From: Neodiprion pinetum
Taxonomy: Eukaryota > Arthropoda > Insecta > Hymenoptera > Diprionidae
Assembly: GCF_021155775.2 (NCBI RefSeq)
Contig: NC_060232.1
Span: forward strand, 41,210,089 to 41,274,088
Reading direction: 5' to 3'
DNA: 64,000 bases
Shown here: positions 27,801 to 42,900 of the stretch, in pieces
How positions within the stretch are numbered: position 1 is the first letter of the stretch
Layout: each line of letters opens with the position of its first letter
Position numbers and translations under genes: made by a program
Notes under the pieces: model-generated
The model's input: the letters and a program-made list of their open reading frames with translations, nothing else
What the model was told of the DNA's origin: nothing
The model's database searches: none

Positions 27801-30800
27801 TGGCATGGTCGAACATATTTTTTCATACGTAATACAAAACATTCGTCCAGCAGGTACCTGGAACCGTAAAACGACCCTTGTTTAAAATAAAAATGATGTT
27901 AGATTCATATGAGTGACGGTAATTATATGAACACCGCTTTTAATAAACGGAAATAAAAATTATGGGGTTTGTGGGATTTGACAAGTTCAAAGAACATACG
28001 TGAATGTCACTTCGACATATTGAAAAATGATTCTCACCGAAATCCTTATAATTTCTACCGCAAGAAAGTTCCATCCATATAATTACTGTCATGCGTGCGA
28101 ATCCAAAATAACTTTTTTTTCCACTTACAGATCATTTGAACAACAATATGCATATCATATTTCTGTTCTGCTAAGCGTGGAATAACTCAAAATTAAAGTC
28201 GGTCGAACAGCGAATCGAAAATTCTAATATCGTATTGAGTGCCAGTGCATGAGGTGCGGAAAAATTGTCGTAACTGGAAACAGTATGGCATCCGCATTAT
28301 GTGCGATGAGGGTGACGTACCTTTGCTTATCATCTTTACGCATAGAATGTGTACTTTTTCTATCAAACTCATCGGTTACCAAAGCGTCCAGCACCAACGA
28401 CTGCACCAAAGTCTTGTCACCTGAAACCAGCAGTAATTATACGTATAAGTAGGTATAACATGCGCAACAATTCAATTGCACAGACCGGCCTAATAGATGT
28501 GTAGAGAATTAAACATGTAATTTCATCGCCAATAATAAATCGTGCTCGCTTCCAGAACTATTACTCGACGTGTTCTACATACGCACGGTAGTGATAGGGT
28601 TGATACGACGAAGGGACATACACCAACACGATCTCTCGTTGGTATAACGCTCACTGAGATTTTACCAAATCGGAATAATGTTACTCGGTGATAATACTCA
28701 CAATAGTACGAATCCTTGTCCGGCTTACTCGCTTGTCTATGATGCGAGCTGGGGCTTCTGGGTCTCAACGACATCCATTTCCAACCAGGACGGCGAGTCC
28801 GGTCTAAGAAATGAAAAACCCTATCCTCGGGGCTGGCGAACCATTTGTTCGACCCTGAGTTATATTCGCAGTAAACCCAGTCGGGGTGTACCTTCCAGTT
28901 ATTCCCCTTGAAAAAGTCGGTAACTGAAATGTTGATCAGATAATAAAGATGATTAATCCAAAAGTTTCACACCACTTTACGACTAACAATAAAAAAAAAA
29001 AAAAAAACCATATTTTCGAAATAGAGTCGGTATATATTCTACAACTATTTGAAAAAACAGTAATGGGAACTTGGCGGGAGGTTAATCATTGGCTTCGTCT
29101 TATAAACTGAGTGACCTAGTAAATTGAACGATACGGAGTCGGGTGGTTGAAGAATCGATTATCTTGTAGCTTGAGAGGCATATAATTTCTATTGCAATGG
29201 GCAATGGTAGATGGCGGTAAAACTCTACAGGGTGGGACAAGGGCAGCCTGTCAATTGTCAACTCGTGATCAGTGCGGTGATTAGTATCTACCAAGTTATT
29301 ATGTGTAGATGGAGGAAACGGCCGTTAATTTATGAAAATTCACTACATCTATCTTATAGTTTTCACTCTGCCGATTTGGAAAGCGAAACAAAAATCATGG
29401 TAAATACAAAATTTTTTTCAATCTCATCTTACCGTTAAATTTAGCGTGCTTGATTTCTTGCTCTGCGAGGAGTTCGTACATCCCGTACCCCTCCGGCAAA
29501 GCGAGACCCAGAGAAAATGGTGTACCCTCGATCGGCATGTAGAAATATTTGTGCCTCCTCAAGGTCACCCTCTTCTGTGAATGTTTATTGGAACAGAAAT
29601 CAAGTATTGGAATAGTTACGAAGATATCTGATAAGTGTTAACTGTCAGCACGCGGCACGCCTTTTCACATCGGCATTGGGTTCGCTCTTATTTTTTTCGA
29701 AATATCCAAAGAAGCAGGAGTATTATGTCGCATTAACAAGGAAAAAAAATGTCAATCACTGCGGTATCTTCCATATTCTAAATTTGTACCGATTGTATTT
29801 TATTGGCCCCTTCTCATTTCGTTTCTCCCAAATAAGGAAACTTTAGTTCAACTTTTTATAATGTGATATACTTACCATATCGTCATAGTGAATTTTCACA
29901 GCGAATTCGGTCTCTCCCTCCTTCTGATCAATCATATCGTGTCTCAGCTAGAAACGCAAAAAAGAAAAAATGAAGAAACAATACTAGAGATATCGAAGAA
30001 CTCGATGATACATTGATACTTGTACGTTATACGCTGCTGTAGAAATAGTTGTTTCTATTACCAATCGCCATAGACATTACATATGTATAGGTATTGCCAG
30101 TCGCAAATCAAACTATAACCATTGACAACATAATGACTTACGTCCAAGAGCAGAGAGTTGTTCAGCGGATGGGAGGACGCCTCGTGTTCCGCCAGTTCGA
30201 CTTCCGATAAATCAACGCTCACGTACTTTGGCCTCAGTGTCTCATCGTACTGAAGCAAAGTAATCGTTAACTTTCGCTCAAATGAGCAAACAAATTCTGT
30301 AGGCCAGTATATATCTGAAAGGTATCGACTTTGTCGCGGGATTTAATTACTATCAAGGAGACTGGTTACCATCATTATCGTTTTAAGAGCAGTAGGAAGG
30401 AGAGTAGAGCATGAGAGCACTTCTTTATGATTCAATGGCTATAATAGTCCCCAGATATGAATAAATATTGTTAAAAGAAAAGAGGGAAATGTCCGACATT
30501 TTTCGCCAAAGACGCTTTGGGTCACTTGAGGACGTTGTTTTACAATTAGATTCGTAAATGTAATTTTTTCGACTTTTTCTCCTCACAGTGGGTACGAGCC
30601 CGTACAAGATTCTACTCCCTATCCCTAATTTTTTTAAGTAACACTGCCCTCACGTGAATTTAATTTCCCCCATTGCGAGAAAACTTTATAGATTTTGGGC
30701 TAAAAATATGCCTAATAATTCACAGATACGTTTTCGGTCAGTTCCCTGGCCGCCCGACACCTCGTTCTATGCGGATAGAGGATTTGAAAAAAATAGATGT

Positions 30801-30874
30801 ACCTTGTAAAAAAAATTCAGAATATTAATCCAAGACGCTTGTGCAGAGTGTTCAATAATAAAATAACCAAGCTC

Positions 30875-30908
<34 letters not shown>

Positions 30909-33900
30909 ATAAATTGTATAAGTAACACATAAGCATAATTATTGTTAATGATCGACTTGCGGTCAGGAATGATATTCATGAACTTACGTCAATATTTCCT
31001 GGCTGCGTGTAATTAAACCACTCGTGTTAGGAATACAAGGAACGGGATACAGCTTCTGCAAGATACAGGGGAAATAAAAATACCTCACCAGGGGACGCAA
31101 ATCCGGGTGGTACAAAATCCGACCATTGTTGTCAACAATGAACGAATAGCCATTGACGCCGAGCTGAAAATAAAGCAACGTCGTATGATATTTTCACGTC
31201 GTTATATCACACCTCGTCTATTGCTGTCGTCACGTCATGCGTCACAGTGTTATAAGGAGTCGTAACTAAATAATACGAACCTTATACGGAGGCACAAGCT
31301 TCTGTATCTGTTCGACCGGAACATCCGTACCTACGATTCCTAACAGATTGGCCACCCTCACCTAGAAAGATAGATACTTGCTCTGTATACCTAATATCGA
31401 ATGCATACGCCTATGTAATTTACTTTATCAAAGGATTCTTTTTCTCTTCCGTGATACAGCTATAAGCATTGAAACAACTTTGTACTTGGATATTCACCGT
31501 ATGGTTACGGCGGTCCAATATGGGCGCCGTCACAGAAGCCATCAGCTGCCCGCTACTTTCCTCGCCGTACCTGTTGCTCTGCATTTGGAAAGAAGAAAAG
31601 AATTGTATACAGTATACGAGGCGTACCCTGCGAAATCTCCGTGTTTTGAATTCCACCATGTTCGATTTTATAGTAAACCTTTTTAGGCTATAGTAAGATG
31701 TTCTAGGCCCCTGCAGTTGTTGGTTTATTTATTATTTTTTTTTTTTTTTCTTTATTTTCAGCCAAACGTTTTTGATTTACGAACATGCAAATATTTTCTA
31801 GACAGTCGTATGTAAATTTCTCTCGAAATACATTTCTTTATGCCGATCATGCGATATCACTACCGTGATTTGATAATTTTGGTCCATTTTTTATTTTGTA
31901 TTACATCAGGCCTTCCAGTTCATACGATCCGCCAATTCGATTCCCTTACACCTTGCATTTTGTCTTCATCCTCATCTATAATAACAGGTTCAGTTCCCAT
32001 ATGCTGGTCGGAAGGTGATTACTCGCTACACTGCTAGTTGTGCACAACGCCGGCTAAAATGCAACTAGTCGATCTCTTAACAATACATCATTCGCCCCAG
32101 GTACTTGATTCTTCGCTCATTCGGCTAATACATATAAAATTTATACTTTAGTCCGATCTTTCAAACAATTCAGTTCATTACATTCCATTCTCTCCAAAGT
32201 ATACTCCAATTGCCAATCCCACTTCATAACACATCTACTAGTTATGTTTACCTTATCCTCATTTGCAACGCTCCTGATCTAATAACGGAATAAACACAGC
32301 GATACTGTGGTATTGTAACTATTATAAAAAAAACTTAAGGAACGCAAGAATGCAATTTTTGAGAAATGTCTTGAAATTTTTGAACACAAACTTTTGGACA
32401 TGACCGAAAGACGTTGACACAAAAATGGGAAAAACAATACAGGATGTAGGAATGTTAAATGTACTGCTATAGCCGCTAAGGTTTCATCTAATTGTAAATT
32501 AGAAATGATGCCGAGGTTCAAAACTCGGCGATTTCGTCTCAAATGTGCCATATAATTATATCCGATACCAGATCTTTTAATGAATGCGTGGAAAGGAAAA
32601 TTAGATAATGAGATAAAAGTCCGCCTGTGCACAGAAAGCGCATGCAACTTTCATGGCCGATTTTTTTCTCGAGAAAGTCTATTGACCAAAGTAATTGGTT
32701 GCGTATAAGAGATGAATGAGAATTAAGTTGGTTTTTGTGCTACCCGGAACCAACGGCTTGGCATGGTTTCTCCACGTGTGGTGCTTAACAAACAATTGTC
32801 GTCCGCAAAAAGTAAGATCGTAGCTACCTAGGGTATACAGGTGGATCTACCTTTGCCACCTGTGACATGTTACGCATCCATGAAAAGACCGGAATGATAT
32901 GTTATCAATGTAAAGTTTCGATCATTACACTAGACCCCATAAGTCTCAAATGTACAATTCACTACACGGTTCTAATTCAGGTTGAAACAATTGAAAATAC
33001 CTTTCCTCCAACGTAAACGGACGTCCAGTGTATCGGATGATCGTGTTGATACAACACCATAGGTCTCGCCAGGACCTTGATATACTCGAAAACTTTTTCC
33101 TCGATTTCATCCATACTTGAAACTCTGGCGTAATAGCCTATAAATGATTTCAATGATCAACGATCAAATGATCAGATTTCCCCGTTGGACGAATTCACGG
33201 AATTGTAGATGTGAGTTTTTTTTTCTTTTTTTTTTTATAATCGTGAATTATATAGGCAAGTGTATAATGTTATTAATGTATATCTATTATCTATAGACCG
33301 ATGGGGAGTGAGTTTACCTTTGTTTGCACACGCCATTGCGCGTAGTCCGGGACTCTTTTCTCCGCCAACGAGATAGACGAATATCCTTACCGGCATGTGC
33401 GGTGAATTATATCTCTTGATAAGTTCCTTCGGCACGTCGTTAGTGTCGGACGTGATCATCATGATCGCCTGGTTGCACTGGCTACCCTGGCCGGTTCTGT
33501 TGTACTTGTGCAATATCTCAAAGGCCGTGCTCAGGGCCGCGGAAGCGTTGGTTGTTCCCTCCGGCTTCATCGCGTCGAGGGCCACCTTGAGCTCCCTGAC
33601 GTTCTCAGGTGTGGCCTGGACCATACTGTCCTTGAAGCAGAGAACAGTCTCGTCCACGCCCTCTGCATAACGGTAGACGTTCACGTAGTCGTCAGGGCCA
33701 AGGGTCCCCAGAATGGCCTTGGCTGTCGCTACGGCGAGGTCACGCCTCTTTCCGGACATGTAACCTCCGTTGTCGATGAGAATTGCTACGTCCTTAGAAC
33801 TCGTTGCTCCTCCGACGAACCATCCGGAATTGCGAAAGTCGTATACATCGCGTACCACCGACGATGATCGAGACGGCGTCGATGTCGGTAGAGGTGGCCA

Positions 33901-36900
33901 CGAAATAGCTGGAATTCGTCCGATCTCGTTATACCCATAACTAAAGGATACTCGGCAAAGCGGACCGTCACCCGGTGACTCGAGCTGACTCCGTGCCTTA
34001 ATGTACTCACGGATAACAATTAAGCAAGGTGGTTTATCTCTGACGGTGGGTGCAATCAGTCGCTTACTTCACCGAATATTCCCTGTATTTTACGAGACAA
34101 TTACGCGTTCGACGTCAAATAGATCGTATCTCGAAATTGGCGAACACAATACGGTTGCATGGTACAATTGGAGATGATGTACATACAATAACCCGAGACC
34201 CGAGAAATGTGGTGGTAATTATTGACGACATAGCCAAAAGTTACTTCACCAGCCTGGGGCGTAAGGCGTAAGCGGACGATCTTATACCGTGGTTTGTGTG
34301 AATAACTTCATACCTGTACAGGTATACTTTAAAGGCATATTCACTTCTGTGGCCCTTGAACGTAAAGGAGGAATTTCTACCCACCAGGAAAACGACGCAG
34401 GAAGCCGGAAGTTGCTCCGAAGTATTGCCACGAAAGCGACGGGTCGCTCTCATAATTATTGGCGAAAAGTGGATCCAGATAGTCGCTCCATCGAATACCA
34501 GCGGCGACATCCGGGTCTTGAACCAAAGTCGAGAATGATGAAAATATACTCGAAGGTACTACCGGCGCGGTCGCATTGTTATGCTCGTTATAAGTTGTGC
34601 ATGGTCGTGAATAATATGATACAAATGACATGCGTATAATTCGACATGAACATTAAGATATAAAGGAATCCTTACCGGTATCTTTGACGCCAAATGGCAA
34701 AAGCACCGCGGACAGGCTAACGTTTACGGGCAAATGGTCAAAGTGACGGCTGGGAGTCAGGATCATTTCTTGAGAACCGGGAGCAATTTTTTTATCCTTT
34801 GTAAATATATTCAGACGGTGGGAAGAGTAATACTTAGGGGGTGACTCAACGTCCCTCGGGGCAGAGACGGCCGCCTGTTCCGCGCTCTCCATTATCCGCT
34901 GTAACATTCGAATGTAATTCGAATTTATTGTTCGACTAACACGAATACATTAAATACAGGTAAATAAGAACGCGACACCCGCATTTTACCATAGTTCAGT
35001 CTAACGTCGAAACGCTTTGATTCAAGAACTTTGAAACCAATTAATTCTACCAAATTCACCTCATAGGTCGCCAACCTTGGGGAATCTGCTTGGAATTTTA
35101 ACGCTGAGAACAGCAAAGGTTTCACGTTCAAATTCATTCACGTTCTCAATAGTTTTGTTAAAATTAGCAAGTTAAAGTTGGCCTTGTACCCGCAGATTTG
35201 CAAGAACTATAGTCCGAACAAAATGTGCTGTAAATGGGATAGCATGAAAAGATTGCGTGTGTAACTCATAAGGGTCAATACTGCATGTCTTACAATGTGC
35301 TATTAAATCCCGTTTTACATTTTAAGAGTATGAAAATTGAGCGAAGCATTCCCCACTCCACCCAAATTGCTTCGTGTCACCATCAGGTCGCGTCTCGTTG
35401 GAGATTTACCATTTCCTCACAGATCCGTGCCAGACACTCTTGTTCCATATCGAATCCAGAATCTTATAAAAAGGCGCCAATAAATCGTGTACCTCCTGCC
35501 CGACTTACAATTAGTCTTAAGTTTCCCTTCATCCTACTCACAATCAACTGAATTCAAGGAGTACCTGTTTACACGTATTGACAAATAAGCTTTGTTTTTG
35601 AACTTGTCTTTGCAGGCACAGTGCCTACAAGTACACAAACGTCAGGTATACGCCCACGTGTGTTTGTGCGCGTCGTGTCTAGGTATGTATAAACACAAGC
35701 GAAAATGGAGAGTATTGATTGGCGGTGGTCTTGAGACGCGGCCGGCGCGACGCTGGGCGTCTCTACGACCGTCGTACCTCGCAGTCCACAGCCCTTATTC
35801 TTCTTCTTGAGCCCTTTAGGGCGCCTACCCTGGTCATCCCCGTATTGCCCTTCGTATCAGAAGTATAGGTATTTTTATCGCCTGCCACCTTTTCCCTAAT
35901 TTCAAACACAATTTCAAAACGCTGGTACGCTTTATTAGTATGACACGTATCGTGAACGACAAATTCGTCAGTTTTTTTTCCGGGGGCAGCATTCCGCAGT
36001 CTAGCTGTCAGTCAGTGTTTCAGGTGCCATTACTGAGATCGGCTGCAACGCCAAGATTTTAGGGTATATTACAAGTTCAAAACAACCTTATGATCTGGCA
36101 GAGAAACATTGCGTTCAATATTAAAACGTTAATGATTTTCTAGAAAATGCCCATTTTTTCGACAGTAAGGGTGGTCGGCATTTAAGGGGTGTGACTCACG
36201 TGGTGGCTCATTAGGTCAAACGGCGAGATTGTTGGCTGGGACACGGGATAATTCAATGACGTTATATAGTAATTTTATACGTGACAATACAATTTTATTA
36301 ATTGCAATTCAACTACGAACTGTGTTATCATCGTGAAATTGAAGTTTTTTAATCAACGAGGGATGGATGAAATTTCATTCGCATTCGCGATTTCAGATGG
36401 TTGGCAAAGGGTTATTTATTGCAGAGAAATATTCTCTAGAAAGATATTCTGTAGAACATGTACCCTGTAGACCTGATCATTTCGTTCAGTGAGATAAGTG
36501 CTGCACTGGCGTGCCCGGACTATTGGCAAAAACACGCAGATTTAACTGGTTTTAAGTTTTGTGTGAATTAGTGAAAATGACCACTCACCATGACGGCATT
36601 CATTTTGAAATCCATCATGTTTTTCACTTCTGCTGCCATTTCTCGGATCAAGAGAAGCCCGTCCTTCCGTGCCACGTCAGCCTCCACTTCGTGATATTTC
36701 TGTAGGCAAGGAATAAAATTTATTGCAGTAACGAAGCGACGAAAAGTATCAGCTAGAGATAAATTCTCAAGTACTGGATATTGACTAGTTGAGTAGTAAA
36801 ATTATCTTTCTTATCCATCCTCATGCTCAGTCACCACTCACGATCATGAGACCTGGCAGCTTTCAAATTAGAGGAGCTCATAAGTCATTGGTCCAACGTC

Positions 36901-39900
36901 AAGAACCCGATACTTTGTCACCTCGAGCAGACAAACTACCCTTTCGGCACTTGTTTTTTTTTCTTTGTTTTTTTTTTTCAATTTTCAACGCAGAGACATC
37001 AGAGAGAGAACTCTGGATTTTTCAAATCAGTTATCATCGCCCTAGCAACGATCTGTAGTAAAGACCAAAAATCACTAACCGTCTGCGTCATAATTTGAAT
37101 GAGAACCTGACGGCAAATTCTGCAGTACAAGATGCGTTGAAGCACTTCGGTAGATATTACCCACTTTTTCAAGCAGATGGCATAATAAGAAGAACGTGGT
37201 GGAAGACTGCAATGAGTTTGCTCTTTCGAAGTAACGGCAGAAATTTTACGTATCAGTGAAATATTATGCATCAGAAACATTAGAAAATCTGCCGACAGAT
37301 GAAAATTGGAAAACGATTTCGCAATAGCTGCACTAACAATAAGTCTTCGGTGAGCTTGTAAAAAGATTCGCGATAAGAAAAATTTCCGCCGAAGATTCAC
37401 GGATGAAATTGTTACTAGACTAAGGGTGGCCAGGGGTTAGCCACCAAAGCAGTCATTGTGTTACTCCTTACTTTAGTCATTTTGCAATCACTGTAATCAC
37501 GTTGTACTCACGAAAGTGCCTGCCACCAAGGAGACATTTTTTAAATACTAATCATATCGTAATCATTGTGATTGCAGTAATCATGAAATCTTGAAAACCT
37601 TGATAATGTGAAATTTGAAAAGTAAAAACAAAATCACTGATGATTACAGATGATCGCATATGAGTGCTGGTTTTTTGTAATCAAGGCAGTCATGAAATTT
37701 TTCTGTAGTCATATGTAGTCAAATTTTCATACCTAAAAGGTGAAATCTTTTGCAATCGTAAGAATTTTTATATTATCTCTGTAGTCCGCTATCACTGCGT
37801 CGCGTTTTTCCGAGTGAGCGTGAGAGAGCCTACCACTTGAACGGCGGCTTCTGTCCGACAATCAATCCAAGATGAGTAGATAGATACCTACTTGTCGCAA
37901 AGTTTACCAATCCGCAGCTGTAGGCAATTGTCTGAATAGCCATTTGAATTGTAAGTATGCGCAGGAAGCGTTTTCGTCGCCCCTAAAAATATTAATTTCG
38001 TGGAGTTTCACCACTTTTCTCGCCATTTTGAAAAACCTTTTAGAAATCTTGCATTCTGACAAAGTCTTCGGGGTGTCGAATTTTCATACCTACAATAACG
38101 ATTATTCATGTTATGCCGAATTCATTGAGTTGTTCCCAGTTCCAGCAAACAAATTTTTGTACTTCCCGAGACACGAAACCGGCTGTCTCTACACCTATCG
38201 TGCCTATTCGAGAGAACATTCGATTTGAAATTATTTGCGATAGGGCGGGTAGTACGATATCTGATAAATTAAAACAAAGAAAATAAACATATACGAATGT
38301 TGCAATACTAATTGCCCGAGGAATTCATCGTAATTTGCAAAGATATTTGGCAGACAAACCTCACTCGTGACAGACCGTTACCAGGCGAAATTAATAAAAT
38401 ATCCTAAATGTGACGCTACAGCATCGCATGGAATGTCCCATAGATGCATGCATAATTAATTAATAACCCTGCGTTGTACGTATACGTACAATTTGCAACG
38501 AACCGTAATTATTACTATTTCCAAGTAATTTCCAACGCATGAAGTACGTACCGACGCGACGACGGTACACCCTGCGAGTGTATCCCTACCCCGTGCCTAG
38601 ATAGATACGACAGGTATAGGAAGGGTGGTACAACAGGGGCGCTTCGCAGACGTGCTACCGACAGCCGAGAGACCGCTAACGATGACGGATGACGAACTAC
38701 CCCTCCGCTCTCCCCAGGCCGCTGCATTCGACGTTGTCGTCGGTTGCTCTACATACGTATAGCTCAGCTCAACTGTCGCCTATTCTTATGCAAGGATCGT
38801 TATGCCTGTAGAAACTTCTACACGCGTGAACGCAAGTGTCACTTTACAGGACTTCGGTTGTACCTATGGCGGATCGCGGGCTGTACTCTTTCGTATACCT
38901 GCACATTTGTTATCTGCACTGTGCAAAGTACCGCATACTCTGCCTTTTCGCCGAGTTACCCCTCCGCTAGTTGTTGGCTACATATTGTTAGAAAAGTAAC
39001 AACGTTTAATTGTAAGTAAAGGTTCACCGATAAAATCGTGTGTGTTTTAGAAATACGTCCACTCGTCTTAAAGTTGTGAGATTTACTGTTTCTCCAATCG
39101 CAGTGATTGACGCAGCAATTGACAATCAGTAATTCAATTAATCATGACATGCGTTGCTTTTTAAGGGCCTAAATTATCTTCTTTAAATATACAGCGTGAG
39201 AGGGTACCTTCGTAACAGCATCTATGTAAGTGTTCGTTTGGTCTTTGGACCAACGATTTAATATAAGTAGCATATCCAATTGCTGGAATGATTAGAACGA
39301 CCCACAGACGTACGCATATACCGTCCGTTTAATACGCACAAAACCATATTGTTAGTATCTTGTTTCTTTATAGAATGGCAGTCCGGACGCTTGCCGATAT
39401 AGTATGCAGACAATAAGATTTTCTCAAAAATCGCAATCCCCGTGCCCTCAAAAAAGTGCTCCCAGTTGGTAACCAGTGCAGGTTATGAATATCATTAAAA
39501 GGGTACGATCAGGCAACTCGCTAAAACTTTACGTCAAATTTTTATGTTACGAAATTTTTGACTGCCAAGTGTCTATAAAAGGTCTTGGTAGCACAATTTA
39601 GCCAAATACACAATATTTACGATTTTAGCCTAACGAAAAATTGGAAAAAATTAAAGTTCGGACTCGATCGTCAAGTAAATTAAGTTTTGTATTTTTTATT
39701 TTTTTTCATCACGGTAGCGCTCCTACATCTGGATTATTGTACATGCAGAAACTGAGAGTCAGCAATTTTTAAAGAGAATCGAGGCAAAAACAAGGAGAGA
39801 CTACAACGGTGGGAATATTATAATCAGCTGCAGTATGTTAAAAAGGCCTTCTCGATAACTTCTCGCACAAAATTGCAGTAAAACGACGTAGATGTACATA

Positions 39901-42900
39901 TGAGTACAACTACATGCGAAATGCTCGATTTTCTACACCAAGGTTTTCAATTGTCTCAATTTTACGCACTATGTTATTGAGCGGAAGTTTACAGGTGGGT
40001 ACCCACCTGACTCAATCTCGTTTCCGACAATTGTCAATTTTCCTTCTGTACGTGTAACAAATGTTGGTACGAAGGTAAGCTAGCACCCTGTATATTTAAA
40101 GACGGGGAGTATATCATTTTTGAGATAAATGCATATTATAAATAAATAAACTACCTACAAGAATGCTGCATCAATTGACATTTTTGTGAACATAGTCTTG
40201 CCTCAGAAGTTAGAGACACAACACGTGTGTCCGAATGTTTATTACATGAATATTCTTAATTTTTTAATCATTTTACTTTACTCGCACTGTCTTTCACATC
40301 CATACACTTTTAAGTTATCGCTTGGGCACCTCTTTTGCAATCATACACGATATGTACGCTGGTCGGCGTGGCGTAGAAAAGAAGTTGTCGAAATCGATTT
40401 TTAACTTACCCGTTGTATTTCATTCATCTTTGTCACCTGTCTACCAAACTCCCAAAGATCCACGCCAAATTTTAGCGCCCAGTTCTTGACTCTATAACAG
40501 AATAACGAACCTGTGTGAAATACTGCGAGTGCATATTATTTAGGAGAATATTAATCATCATTAGCTGGAACGCAGACATCGACAAGTTGGTATAACATTT
40601 TGCGAATGTACTATCCGGCAAATGATTTAAATCTTTGCACGCTGTATTTTATTATTACTCTCGGTCATTCATATTTCGCTGGTAGAAAAGAAATATGAAT
40701 TTCGATATCCTTTCAGAAGAATGCGGAACACTTCGGAACCGAAGAGCGTATAGAGTGTTTCTGGAAAAACAGAATTATTAGCTTGGCGTACCGATACGGT
40801 AGGGCAATTAAAAATTGCGTTTCGTTTCTACCAAAAGTACGAGTATAGTCTACAAACACTTTACACGTAGCTCTGGCTTGTATTGAGAATAACATTTTGC
40901 AATCACTAATTCTTAGCAACGGTTATTTCCTACAGGCCAAAGAACCGTCATTCGTCTTCAGCCATTGAAAATTTTCACACAAGTCGTGACTTACAAGGAT
41001 ATTCGGAAGAAACGCGCAGTTTCGAATTCTGTTTAAGGCAATATAGGTATGTCTATCCACTTGGCCCATTTAGCTCATCGAATATCTTATGGCCCTTAGC
41101 CCAAGTATTTCTACGTCACGTACTACAAGCGTAGGAGTTTTCCGAGTTCTTGGAAGTCCTAGGATCAGAGTTGCGAGCATCGGCAAAAGCTGGCACGCAA
41201 CTGTCAGTAGGTGAACCTACAACTTGTAGGTACATACATACCTAGCAGCGTAACAAAGGTACGCGCACCTCTTGCGTTATAACAACTGTGTAGATACCCA
41301 AATAGATACGCTATTTACTTTATACCGGCCACCGGGGTAAACTCTATGAGTTTCGAGTCGAGATACCGACGCGTAACTGCGATTTCAACTCGAAACTCAA
41401 ACAACCGATACAATTGCGTTGTATCAGAAGCATCACGCACGGTCCTTATACAGTTCCTACAAACGGCAACGGTTGTAACATCCCTACATGCCGCGTATAT
41501 ACGTATGTTATAATGTCATACATATTTGCGCATACAATTAGATATAGGTAGGTAAACGGCACACACTTATCCGCAGATGTTTGCACGTTACGCGGTCACA
41601 AATGGCCGGCAATACCGAAATGATTCCGGACCCTTGCCCGGCCCTTCTTTCGCAAGCAGCGAGATTATCCACGGCAGAAGAGATTTGTCCGTAAATCCCG
41701 TATGCATCTATAAAATGCGAGAAGGACAGAGAGAAGAAACTGCGAAACACTCTATTTCTAGAGATACGGCAAGGATTCGCGTGATGAGTGTTCTTCAAAG
41801 GATTCACGCGCATGACAAACATACTCGTATTCCTAAGCCGCGCAGTTTGCGAAAAAATTTATGCAAATTTCGACTATTACATGAAAACAAGACGCAGCTC
41901 ATGCACTTATGTTTATCCGGAAATTGGTGGTGACAACAAGGAGACACATGTCGATGATTCCGTTGTACTACATACAATTGAAAAACCAGCCACACGACTC
42001 GGAATCTTACGATTTCCATTGGCGATTGCTGACGGAGACGGTATAAGAAACCTGCAATAGCCGATTAAGCAACAACGTTACCCAAGTCCCCACGCACGAA
42101 GGATCGTATCTGCTTCGAAATTCATTTTCAACAAAAGTTGTACAAAGTATACTTTGGGCAGAAAAAAGTTTGAATTCGATATTATTATAGGTACGAATGC
42201 GTCCCAGATCTGGTACCCGTTAAATCCGACCGTACGTAAACGACTGATTGCGAGCTACCTCGAAGACGATCTAAGCCCGTGTGATGTCTTTTGGACAGCA
42301 TCGTATACGGCATACATGAACATGGGACAACCTATACATATAAAATAATTACCCAATCAGTGACCAAGAGCTTAACGAAATCCCTCTACATTTATGCATC
42401 AGCTGCACTCAGAAATTACAAAATGAATAAAGGTATGCCTGACCACTTGCAAAGGAAAACCTCCAAGGGAAAAAATGCATTTATTCAAAGTGGTTGACAT
42501 AATGATGGGAAAGGTCATCGCGTGAAAATTGTTTGGAACTAATTAAAATTCACTGTATATAGAGAGACTGCGTAATGGGGCATTACACCTGAAATCTCGT
42601 GCAATGTTTTTTCTCATATCGGACGAGGCGGGAAGAGGCAGCAGATATTACGTTATAAATTCAAACATATAATACAATTTGAAGATGACTAGTTGGAATT
42701 ATCGCATTAGCAATTTTAGTACAATTACACCAACCTATTGTATGCCTGCCTATCTTAGTAGTGTGTTGATTTGGAATGCGAAGTCCTAAATATAATATTT
42801 CATTATAACATTCTAAAGACACTTATCCTTCTTCGGTCACAAGACAATCTTATATCGATGGCAACGAGGTTTCACTTGAACCGCGCCTGAAGGTTAGACT

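Noticed and set aside
23770..28320. A missing alpha2/delta exon in the 4.6-kb intron
   Set aside because: The flanking exons join in phase and the spacing between the conserved DALV and TRSGL motifs equals that of known alpha2/delta proteins.
33395..33867. Plus-strand open frames of 91 and 119 codons
   Set aside because: Both are antisense shadows of the alpha2/delta VWA exon.
37430..37850. Region with many TAATCA and AGTCAT motifs as a repeat element
   Set aside because: The motif density is suggestive, but no consistent unit length or terminal repeats could be defined by eye.
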